A stretch of 64,000 bases of DNA from Patiria miniata (Eukaryota > Echinodermata > Asteroidea > Valvatida > Asterinidae). This document shows positions 56,501 through 64,000 of the stretch, piece by piece. The number at the start of each line of letters is the position of its first letter. Position 1 is the first letter of the stretch. The stretch is from NCBI RefSeq assembly GCF_015706575.1, contig NW_024037059.1, forward strand, positions 31,382,129 through 31,446,128, given 5' to 3'. The position numbers and the translations under genes were made by a program. The notes beneath the pieces were generated by a model, which had not been told where the DNA came from, ran no database searches, and saw only the letters and a list, made by a program, of their open reading frames with translations.

Positions 56501-58836
56501 CTGAAGTTCCCCAATGGACCTTAGTCACGAGGAAGCAATTTTTGGTCGTGTTCACCGAATGTATTTTATAAATTGTGAACTGTTGATTGGGATGGTGCCA
56601 GACTGTTTATGCATTCTAGCTCGACTTTCACTTTGTTTTGAATGTGGCTAAAAATATTAGGGTATTTTTAGCACAATTTTTTAATTATTCATCAGAGCAC
56701 ACTGGTATTAATTTGTAATTAACTTTATGCCATTGCTTTCATTTCTCTTTTTAAGTTCCAAAAATGAAAATTTTACCTCGCTTTCACTTTAATATGGCCG
56801 ACTCATGAATAACGCCAATAGCAGACAATCATATTTTATGTCACCCCTTGACTCTTTGGTTCAAAACGTGATGCTTGAAATATAAACAAAGGCCAAAAAC
56901 TAGTGCAACGTCAAATGTTAATAGCATTTTTGGGCGTGATATCAAATTAAATAATGTTCAATAGACAATTGGCGGATCTCCTGTGGCAGTTAAACCTTTG
57001 AAATAAGATCAGTGATGAATCTAAAAAAATATATTGTAACCAGACTAATGTTCTGATCGACTTCACCGTGACACAAGCTGTTAGATTCAAAAATTAATAT
57101 TTGGGCACTGTGTACTTACTGCCGGGCGAATAATGATTACTACATCACGAAACTCCTGCGAGTTGCTGTCTGTGAGTCGAGAATTGAAGACCACAGGTGC
57201 ACCGTTCAGTTCAAGAATCCGTAATTGACAGCCGAACGCCATCGTCGGTTGCTCGATTGGTGCTTCCGTTGTTGCATTCACTCCGCTCCCTCCATCCCCT
57301 CCGGGAAAAGAACAGGAAAGATATAATGGTCGACTCAGGAAAAGGTACATCAACAGGTCTTTTGGTTTTCCTGAATGTCTTTAGGCAACTACTGAATAAA
57401 AAAAAAGATAACTCGGCAACAGAAAAGCTTAATGCTATTTTGAAAGTTTTAGCCAAACAAATAAATTTCATTTAAAAAGGCGCACTTGAAATGGATTCCT
57501 ACTCTGTTTACCACTTTTCGCACCAATAAACTACCTTGAATTATATTCATGTTACCTATAACTTTCATGAGGTACTGTTGATATCAAAACCATCAATGCA
57601 GAAATATTGATTTTGTCGCTTGTGACTGTAATGCAATAGTGATGGTCTTGTAATGGCTCGACAACAAGCTTGCATGCAACTGGATTTAATATCTTACCTT
57701 CAGTAACAGCCATTGATGGTGAAGTGGACGACTCCCCGTCGTCCCCTCCATTCCCTCCATCTGCAGTAGAGGTCTGGTCGATCATTGCGTCTGTGGTTGC
57801 AATCCCTCCGTCTCCTCCATCCCCTCCGTTTGTTGTAGTTGGAGATGATAGCCCAGGTGTTGCTTCTGTAGCGGATGTTTCGTCGATACAGTCATCTGTT
57901 GTTGCCATCCCAGAGACATGGGTATTGGTAGATAGCTCGAGTGTTCCTCCTGTGGATGTTTGGTTGAAAAGGCGCACTTGAAATGGATTCCTACTCTGTT
58001 TACCACATTTTTCGCACCAATAAACTACCTTGATATGTATTCATTTTACATATAACTTTCATGAGGTACTGTTGTAATCGAAACCATCAATGCAAAAATA
58101 TTGATTTTGTCGCTTGTGACTGTAATGCAATAGTGATGATCTTGTAATGGCTCGACAACAAGCTTGCATGCAACTGGATTTAATATCTTACCTTCAGTAA
58201 CAGCCATTGATGGTGAAGTGGACGACTCCCCATCGTCCCCTCCATTCCCTCTATCTGCAGTAGAGGTCTGGTCGATCATTGCGTCTGTGGTTGCAATTCC
58301 TCCGTCTCCTCCATCCCCTTCGTTTGCTGCAGTAGATGTTTGGACGATCGAGGTATCCGTTGACATAACGCTAGTGACTCGCTCAACAGTTGATAGCTCC
58401 GAAGCTGCTTCTGTAACGGATGTCTGGTCGATCATTGTGTCTGTTGTTGCAATCCCACCGTCTACTCCATCCCCTCCGTTTGTTGTAGTTGGAGTTGATA
58501 GCCCAGGTGTTGCTTCTGTAGCGGATGTTTCGTCGATACGGTCATCTGTTGTTGCCATCCCAGAGACATGGGTATTGGTAGATAGCTCGAGTGTTCCTCC
58601 TGTGGATGTTTGGTTGACTAAGGCACCTGTAGTTGCAATCCCACTTTCTTGGACAGTAGTGGATATCTGGGCCGCTGTTCCACCGGTGGACGTTAATTCA
58701 AGTGTTGCTCCTGTGGACGTTTGCTGGACTAAGGCACTTGTTGTTGCAACTTCGGTCATTTGTTCACTTGTGGATAGCTCTTCCATTGCTTCTGTAGTGG
58801 TCATTTGGTCGGTCGTGGGGACAAGTGGTAAATCAC
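41479..58836 (-). CDS. Membrane mucin with SEA, EGF and TM domains, ten exons, 5' partial
   Basis: On the minus strand, exons 58836-58192, 57949-57698, 57298-57120, 55895-55670, 54994-54904, 54615-54575, 42733-42591, 42209-42129, 41854-41726 and 41526-41479 join at GT-AG sites with consistent phases into 610 residues plus stop. Domain order: Thr/Ser-rich stalk with repeated ATTxAxIxQTS and STGGT motifs (about residues 1-300), SEA domain across two exons with GSLLV, one EGF module (CPAYRCQNGGDC...CECPDGYTGTSC), hydrophobic helix IIAIVTTAGALLLCSIVVML followed by RRRRF, and a cytoplasmic tail of about 100 residues with several Tyr and the end TRDDFFY. This architecture is typical of membrane mucins and similar cell-surface proteins; the ligand and role are unknown. 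The first exon found starts in phase 1, so signal-peptide exons lie upstream, perhaps beyond the BEL/Pao element or the window. Confidence 0.88.
41726..41854 (-). CDS. Cytoplasmic tail exon 2
   Basis: A 129-nt exon, phase 0 to 0, with acceptor GACAATGCAG and donor GTAAGC. It encodes AMDDGSMDDARAFYRAYDYS and a Tyr/Pro segment GPYSPYMIPGPAM. Five tyrosines give possible phosphorylation or sorting sites, which is inference only. Confidence 0.85.
42129..42209 (-). CDS. Cytoplasmic tail exon 1
   Basis: An 81-nt exon, phase 0 to 0, with acceptor CCAAATAG and donor GTAAGC. It encodes DMDHARQRYRYGVRNW and TRPAIMPRTIS. Confidence 0.82.
42591..42733 (-). CDS. Transmembrane exon
   Basis: The acceptor is ATAAACCAG and the donor is GTAAAC, phase 1 to phase 0. 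It encodes EPGNGG, a hydrophobic span of about 26 residues (IIAIVTTAGALLLCSIVVML then CACVIM) and the basic stop-transfer sequence ANRSASQRRRRFAQQ, giving an extracellular N-terminus. Confidence 0.9.
44944..45106. repeat. 163-bp palindrome
   Basis: The arms 44944-45022 and 45029-45106 pair with few mismatches; core tatcactcgtttaataccgc and its complement, then ttagagtctggg. The related ttatcatccgtttaatacc occurs near 45489. Confidence 0.85.
45104..45570. mobile_element. Possible TIR element next to the palindrome
   Basis: CATTCATAAATACCT (45106-45120) pairs with AGGTATTTATGAATG (about 45556-45570). The interior is non-coding with a CpG-rich stretch. Boundaries are tentative. Confidence 0.45.
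47643..51196. mobile_element. 3.55-kb element with inverted arms of about 0.9 kb
   Basis: The left arm 47643 to about 48530 and right arm about 50285-51196 are complementary over nearly their full length at roughly 80-85%, for example gtcccaggtatcatgaatgg / ccattcatgatacctgggac and tttgtgggcgtggcc / ggccacgcccacaaaa. The ends are TAGAGCGGGAGCC and GGCTCCCGGTCTA. The centre (48530-50285) contains a fragment of the hAT-like MITE and no transposase. It could be a large foldback or long-TIR transposon without coding capacity. Confidence 0.85.
49023..49370. mobile_element. Diverged relative of the array-embedded hAT-like MITE
   Basis: It starts CAAGGGCGGATCC like the four intron copies, then has poly-G and reads in reverse through tacaccaccatcttttcct, gtggtcagaacttgcctcgg and agcatctagaatcc. 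The second terminus is lost. Confidence 0.7.
51602..51975. repeat. Three tandem copies of a unit of about 127-131 bp
   Basis: Copies start near 51602, 51733 and 51860. Each has ttcggcccctgcc, cccgagaataacggtgttaa and cgaaaacagtgacatgtcc. They are 85-90% alike by eye. Confidence 0.88.
51976..54311. other. Right part of the mucin intron, no gene seen
   Basis: A short block of gctcat/gagcac repeats occurs at 52945-53035 (agctcattatatgagctttt). taggcct motifs are frequent near 53610-53845. No exon with a plausible domain was found. Confidence 0.45.
54312..54555. mobile_element. 244-bp palindromic MITE beside the EGF exon
   Basis: Ends TTAGGGAGGTTTCGCAAGCG and its complement; both arms (about 105 bp) match almost perfectly through cggatacgcttac and cgtgtagcgagcgagatatg. 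It lies 19 bp past the donor of mucin exon 54575-54615. Confidence 0.9.
54575..54615 (-). CDS. EGF-like domain, last part (41 nt)
   Basis: The acceptor is TTTCTTAG (phase 2) and the donor is GTGCGA at 54574 (phase 1). It completes ECPDGYTGTSCEET, giving the last two EGF cysteines. It joins in phase to the membrane exon 11.8 kb away as EETDEPGNGG. A MITE terminus lies 19 bp past the donor. Confidence 0.85.
54904..54994 (-). CDS. EGF-like domain, first part
   Basis: The acceptor is ATAACACAG (phase 1) and the donor is GTAAGT (phase 2). It encodes APTEACPAYRCQNGGDC and the continuing loop to YVYTC, four of the six EGF cysteines in normal spacing. Confidence 0.88.
55670..55895 (-). CDS. SEA domain, second half with GSLLV cleavage-type motif
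   Basis: The acceptor is ATAG (phase 0) and the donor is GTATGT (phase 1). It encodes VIAALRRSPRTSN, VVDYEVTSIRDGSLLVNG and the C-terminal SEA strands to IDPSGIVVT. SEA domains of MUC1 type self-cleave at G/SVVV; here the matching position reads G/SLLV. Confidence 0.85.
55896..57119. other. Intron inside the SEA domain
   Basis: AT-rich sequence without recognisable repeats or coding potential. It separates the two SEA half-domains. Confidence 0.5.
57120..57298 (-). CDS. SEA domain, first half
   Basis: The acceptor is CCCGGAG (phase 1) and the donor is GTAAGT at 57119 (phase 0). It encodes a short GDGGSGVNATTEAP linker with an NAT sequon, then CQLRILELNGAPVVFNSRL and TDSNSQEFRDVVIIIRPA, the first strand and helix of a SEA fold. 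Confidence 0.8.
57475..58616. repeat. Tandem segmental duplication within the mucin gene
   Basis: The block 57475-57966 (492 bp) recurs at 57967-58616 (650 bp) with only scattered differences. Both contain the 3' part of a stalk exon, its donor and about 220 bp of intron. The size difference is an in-frame loss of about 156 bp of exonic repeat from the first block. The similarity of intron and exon points to a recent event. Confidence 0.85.
57698..57949 (-). CDS. Mucin stalk exon (short duplicated copy)
   Basis: This is a near-identical copy of the 3' half of the preceding exon, including its donor GAAG/GTAAGAT. The duplication breakpoint removed the original acceptor; an internal CATCCACAG at 57950 gives a 252-nt phase 1-1 exon that keeps the frame. 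The copy lacks about 156 bp (52 codons) of repeat present in the long copy, an in-frame contraction. Whether it is spliced into mRNA is not known. Confidence 0.6.
58192..58836 (-). CDS. Mucin stalk exon (long copy)
   Basis: The acceptor is TTTCACAACAG at 58837 and the donor is GTAAGAT at 58191, phase 1 to phase 1 (645 nt). It encodes about 215 residues dominated by Thr, Ser, Ala and Gly, with degenerate repeats such as ATTDAMIDQTS and an N-glycosylation sequon NQTST. The start is inferred from the acceptor; the frame stays open about 45 bp further upstream, so another acceptor is possible. Confidence 0.75.
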
Positions 58837-59454
58837 CTGTTGTGAAATTTGTTGATGGATTAGTGGTTTTAAAATCAAACTACGTCAGAGTTGTCACATT
58901 TCAGAGGATTCTACGAAATGAGTTTACATTTTCTTTCTCGTCAAGGAAACATTCATGATTTTTCTTAAATACCTACTAAGAACTAGATGATCAAACTCTA
59001 AGTTTGGTTGATGTCATTGAACGTTTTGAACAAACGTTAAATAGTCCTTTTAAATGTTTATGTTTATGGTCTTCTACAGTCTCGTTGTCATGTATGTCGT
59101 AGTGCTTGGTTTTTGTTTCAGGTTTTGTGTGTCGAAGATGACGAAAGTACAAAGTATTGGCTGCACCGTTTATCATCACGCTAGTACTATCATCATTGTA
59201 ATTAAATACATAATTGTGTAACACTGCGTCAATGTACGATTTCTTTATGTGTTATAAGTAATTATATAATATTGAATGGCTTTGAGAGGGATTCAAGAAT
59301 ATATTGTACAAGCTATAACAAATGCCCGGAGGACTACAATATCAATGCTATATCAATAAAGTATCCGAATGATTTCAATAATATTTGATATATCATCCGG
59401 GATCTTTTTACGAAAGCCTACAATACGCTGATTTATTTTTACCACTAGAAGCCT
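58837..59454. other. Upstream intron sequence of the mucin gene
   Basis: AT-rich; no exon recognised. It should lead to the missing 5' exons of the mucin gene. Confidence 0.45.
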
Positions 59455-59895
59455 GATAAATAATTGTCTTCATGCAAACTTGAATCCTCCATCCTGATTG
59501 GTCGATCCATGGCAACAACAGTGTGATATGAGGCTGTATTGCACGGTCCATATTGCGCCCTGCGTATTGCGCTTTTCCAAGAAGCGAGCGACATTCCAGC
59601 TGCATGCGCTACACCGCTGAAATGTTCGTGTAAATTGTGCTCGATCCAACTGTACTGCGCGTCAACTTTGCATAAAGATAAATTCCTTATCACACTCGCA
59701 TTCGTGGAACACGGATAATGTAGTGGGACACAGACGCACTACATCATTCCGTAATCCACTCGCGCTCCCGGGATAACTAATATTATCTTCAAGTAAACTT
59801 GAATCCTCGATCCTGATTGGTCGATCCTAATCCTGATGTCACACCCTGCGTATTGCGCTATTCCAAGATCCGAGAGACACTCCAACTGCCTTCGT
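59455..59895. mobile_element. Two adjoining copies of the same dispersed family
   Basis: aaacttgaatcctccatcct / gattggtcgatcc at about 59475-59507 recurs at 59798-59826, each followed by ccctgcgtattgcgct. Between them lies the hairpin ataatgtagtgggacacaga / cgcactacatcattcc. The second copy ends where the BEL/Pao element begins. Confidence 0.6.
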
Positions 59896-59900
59896 CCTCT

Positions 59901-62900
59901 TGTGTGAAGGTCATTGTTCCCTTATACACCCCAGCCACACGATGGCGCCCTTTCCTCCAGTCCCATCACTTGAGGGCGCTGTTCGACTTACATAGGAACA
60001 GCCAGATCAAATACCATGCTGCTTGCATTCCCGACACCTTTGTTTTAGTTCAAGCATTTTCTAGATTTTAAGACCTACAGCTGATAGTTTTTACAACCTT
60101 TGAGAAGTTAGACCCTCCTGAGATGTACTTTTAAGCCTCTTAATTTGACTCTCAAGAACCACAGTAATGTAAGTGATTTTCTAGTGATTTTTTGAGCCAA
60201 GAGATCTGACTTTCTTTGATTACATACGTACATGTAATTTTGCCTTAATTCACTCAAGTATTTAGAACTTTTGACTACTCATGGATACTTCAAGTGATAT
60301 TATAGACACCTAGAGTCTTTGTATGATTAATAAGTCATTAGATTTTCTTGTGCCTGAAATAATTTACTTATATTTCGCTACCACATTGATAGGGTTTTTT
60401 TTATGTTAAGCTATCGTTACATTTAACCTTAGAATGAGAAGTTGCTGAACGTTACTGTGAAGTGGGGATTACAGCCCGTATTCACTATTTGAGTGTTTTT
60501 TAGATTGACTTTCCCAGTTTATCTCTGTTTACTTCATGTAGACCGAACTTTACAGTATTTTCCTCGAACCTGTTCATGTTTTGGACTTTTGCCAGATATT
60601 TAGTAGTTTTGTATCGTTTTTATCTTGTTAACAGTTCACCGCGCATTAAAGATCAAGTGGAATCTGAAGCCCTGACCTTCGGCCATTTTGCATTCTTAAT
60701 CGTGGTTGACACTAGCTGGTGGAGTTTATGTTATCGCCTCCCGGGCTACACCTAATACCGAAACCAGTACAGTGAAATTACTGTGAAGAACGAGCTACAA
60801 ATTACTCCTCAGTAATTCCCGTTCGTCACAAGGCACATTCTCAATCCCCATCATGGCAGATGCCCTTGAGACTGACCTCGTTTCCCCCGAACTTGAAACC
60901 CGACACCAGGACCCACTCATGGAGGACTTACATGTTCATGATCGACCCCAGAGGGAAAGACACCATACAGCTAAAGCTCTGTACAATAACATCATCACAA
61001 CCGAGAAAACCCTGCATCAGAACTGGAGAAAAACCTCACAAAATCTCAAAAGCCTCAGTGATGCCCTCGAAGAACAAGCCGTCATTCTTCACAACCTTTC
61101 CAGCACACGGTCTGCACTACAATCGTATACTGAGTCGTGGTCTAAGCTGGATCAACTGTACAGAGAGGATCAGACAGGTGAATTCATAGAGGACGCTCTC
61201 CGTATGAAAATGACTTTCCTCGAGAATGCCAACTATGCAAACTGCATTATTTCCCAGGGAGGCAACAGATTGTACCAAATAGCCCTCGAGACTCAGTCTA
61301 GCTTTTCTAGACTTCCCAGTACTTCCGGACGATCCCAGAAGTCAACATCTTCATCGGTCCAGAGTGCAAAGGCACATGCACTTGCAGCCGCTGCAGCGGC
61401 TGCCCAAAATGCCGCTTTTGAAGAAGTGATTGCCAAACGCACAGCTGACATGAAAGTTCTGCATATGACCAGCGAAGCTGAAAAGAAGATTGATCTGGCG
61501 AGACGAGAAGTTGAACAACAAACAAAATTGGCATCGGCCGAAGCGGACCTGCAAATCCTCCGTGCACGTCAAGCCGCAGCCATAGAGAAGGCCAAATCTG
61601 ACGCCTTCCAGCAAGCTGATCAAGAAGACACAACAGGCGAGTCCATAACGTCCCCACATCAGTCCTCCAACGACCACGCCTTGCGGTTTCTGAATCAAAC
61701 TGACAAAGTAGTCGATGCAACTCTGACTTCCCAGCTTCAAGCCTCAACCCCCTCCTTTCGGCCATCGGCTGAACAGACAGTTACCCTGTCGTCGACACCC
61801 GGTGACGTTTCGCCGACTACACCAATGCCCCCCTGCCTGTAACGCCAATCGATGGAGAACAACCTCTCCTTAATCTGACTCGAGAGATATCGGACACTCT
61901 TGCTCGTCAACGGCAGCCTACCCATGAGCCTGATGTATATGACGGAGATCCCATTATGTTTCAACCATGGCGCTGCGCCTTCAAAACCATGGTTAACCAC
62001 GCCCACACACCGGCTACGCAGAAACTTACCTTTCTCGCAAAGTACACCAAAGGGGAGGTGAGGAAACTGGTAGATAGATTCCGACATCGCTACGTTTCTA
62101 GCCCTGAGACAGCCTATCAAGAAGCGTGGAAAGAGCTGAAGGAGCGGTTTGGCAACAAGACAAATATCACCACTGCAATCATCCGAAAGCTCATCGATTT
62201 CCCCAGATTCAAAGCTGAGGAGAACCGCAAGCTCCAAGAACTGGCCGATCTATGTGTAGACGCTGCTGCCCAAATGAATGACCTGCCTGACCTGAACATT
62301 CTCAACTATGCGCACAATCTGCATCCCATACTCGAGAAGTTGCCCACATACATCCACAATGCTTGGCGTAAGCGTGCTTCAGAACACAAAACGGCAAAAG
62401 GCAACTACCCTCCATTCACCATGCTGGCCGAGTTCTTGAAGCAAAAAGCGAGGCTACACAACGACCCAGAGCTGTACCCATCAAGCAAGATTCTCCATCC
62501 AACTCCTGAGAAACCGAGAACAGACAGGAGCCGCGGATCCTCTCTTCGTGTCCTAGCGATTTCCACTCCCACAAAATCTACATCTGCCCCCTGGTGATGT
62601 CCACACCCACAAAATCTGCACCCGCGTCAACAGTTCAAGCCAAAGAGAAGTGCCAGTTTCACGACATACAAGGCCACCGTCTGTCCGAGTGTATTGCCTT
62701 TGGCAGAAAACCTATTCAAGAGAGACGACAGTTCTGCATGGACAGAGGTCTGTGCTTCAAGTGCGGTTCCAACCACCGAATGAAGGAGTGTGAAACGAAA
62801 GTGCAGTGCAGAAAATGCAAAAGCACCGAACATGCCTCCTTCATGCATATCAACCAGAAGCAGAACGAGGGGGAGGTACAGAGCGAGAAGCAACCAGCAA

Positions 62901-64000
62901 ATAGCCACAAGGATGTAGTTGCCAATACGAAGTGCACCCGGTTCTTGACCTGTTCCTCGGCAAGGTCTTGCTCCAAGATTGTTCTCTGCAAGATCTACCA
63001 CAAGGATCATCCCAAAAACTCCATCCTTGGTTATGCAGTGCTGGATGACCAGTCCAATGCCTGTTTGGGAGGCCCAGAAGTATTCGAAGCACTCAACCTT
63101 GCAGGCCCCGCTTTTCCGTACGAGCTTTCTACCTGCGGAGGGAACAAAATCACATCGGAAGGAAGACGAGCGTGTGGCCTGATTGTTGAATCACAAGACG
63201 GGAAAACTGAACAGCTACCTACCGTCATCGACAATGCCTACATTCCTGGTGACAGGAGCGAGATTCCAAACCCTGACCTCTGTGAAAACTTTCCCCACCT
63301 CAGGCCAATTGCTGCAAAGATACCAGAGGTGCGAGACGACATCAACATCATCCTTCTCGTCGGAAGAAATTGCCCTGAGCCTCTGAAAGTTCGAGAATCG
63401 CGTAATGGTCCTAGAGGAACACCATGGGCGCAACGTACTGACCTAGGTTGGACTGTCTCTGGACAAGTTTGCATGAGTGGTGCCAAAGGGAAAGTACACG
63501 CCTCCATCAAACGCACGATCCTTCAACCACAACCTGATGGACCAGATATCTGTGAAAATCACCTCTATGTGAAAGATATGCTCTCATCAGCCCGCAAGAA
63601 CACACCAATGGACATATACATGGAAACTCCAGAGGAGACTTGAAGGCCCTGTCGATCGAAGATCAGCACTTTCTCGACATCTTGACAGAAGGTGCCCACA
63701 CCAACTCAGATGGAAACCTGGAGTTCCCTCTACCCTTCAAGCAACATCAGCCAAACCTGCCCAACAACCGTCCTCAGGCCCAAAGCAGACTAGACAACCT
63801 CTTGGAGAATCTACGTCGTAAGCCAAAGATGATGTCAGACTACATTGCCTTTTTTGACAAGATCCTAACCAGAAACCACGCCAGCCGAGTACCTGCGAAT
63901 GAGCTGTGCCCTCTTCCTGGGACGGTGTGGTACCTTCCACACTTTGCCGTACATCATCCCAAAAAGCCGGAAATCAGAGTGGTTTTCGACGCCAGTGCGG
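59901..64000 (+). mobile_element. BEL/Pao LTR retrotransposon, left part (fossil, broken, runs off window)
   Basis: Parts in order: probable 5' LTR and leader from about 59.9 to 60.8 kb (left edge set where a host repeat stops and TGTGTGAAGG begins; the right LTR edge is not fixed); a gag-like region from about 60.85 to 62.6 kb with an Ala-rich coiled-coil segment and a DUF1759-type domain (YDGDPIMFQPW, LAKYTKGEVRKLVDRF); zinc knuckles (CFKCGSNHRMKEC) near 62.75-62.85 kb; a Pao-type aspartic protease region (AVLDDQSNACLGG) from about 63.0 kb; and the start of the reverse transcriptase (EIRVVFDAS) at the window edge. Long readable stretches suggest a relatively recent insertion, but it carries a few breaks and is a fossil. 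Integrase and the 3' LTR would lie beyond 64000. It is oriented opposite to the mucin gene. Confidence 0.85.

Noticed and set aside
58164-58958. 265-codon plus-strand frame over the mucin stalk
   Set aside because: It is the antisense shadow of the repetitive stalk exon, which has supported splice sites and joins in phase to SEA and EGF exons.
61307-63516. Minus-strand frames across the BEL/Pao region
   Set aside because: Antisense shadows of the retroelement coding region.

Overview
This is a repeat-rich animal genome window. Genes have small exons with GT-AG splicing, introns of up to 12 kb, and a dense mix of LINE, DNA-transposon, MITE, satellite and BEL/Pao sequence. The repeat mix (CR1/L2-type and L1/Tx1-type LINEs, ISL2EU, BEL/Pao, many palindromic MITEs) and the frequent taggcct and acatgtacatgt tracts suggest a marine invertebrate. 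An echinoderm or hemichordate is my best guess, but this is inference only.

Two host genes can be rebuilt exon by exon. (1) HSPA13 (Stch, the microsomal stress-70 ATPase core protein), plus strand, 3696-24908: six coding exons join with matching phases into a 428-residue protein that starts with a signal-anchor helix, keeps the Hsp70 nucleotide-binding motifs and lacks a substrate-binding domain. (2) A single-pass membrane mucin, minus strand, 58836 down to 41479: ten exons join in frame into a Thr/Ser-rich stalk, a SEA domain with a GSLLV cleavage-type motif, one EGF domain, a transmembrane helix and a Tyr-rich tail ending DDFFY. Its N-terminal exons lie beyond the first exon found here.

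Layout: 1-2163 is a nest of non-autonomous elements, most with 9-10 bp target duplications (Mutator-like). 3.7-24.9 kb is HSPA13; intron 1 holds a near-perfect 481-bp palindrome, intron 3 a 1.2-kb foldback, and intron 4 an 8.2-kb array of about 120 copies of a 56-bp unit in which one MITE insertion has been amplified to four copies. 27.2-34.9 kb is an ISL2EU DNA transposon with a THAP/DDE transposase and a convergent YqaJ-type nuclease; a CR1/L2-type LINE sits in the transposase intron. 36.7-39.8 kb is satellite sequence. 40.8-41.5 kb is a foldback element just past the mucin stop codon. 41.5-58.8 kb is the mucin gene; its 11.8-kb intron contains a 3.55-kb element with arms of about 0.9 kb. 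59.9-64.0 kb is the left part of a BEL/Pao LTR retrotransposon that runs off the window.

I see no prokaryotic features, no functional tRNA or rRNA gene and no CRISPR array. The least expected structures are the MITE-marked higher-order minisatellite in HSPA13, the Russian-doll 9-bp-TSD nest, the recent partial exon duplication in the mucin, and the nearly complete THAP-transposase/YqaJ element.
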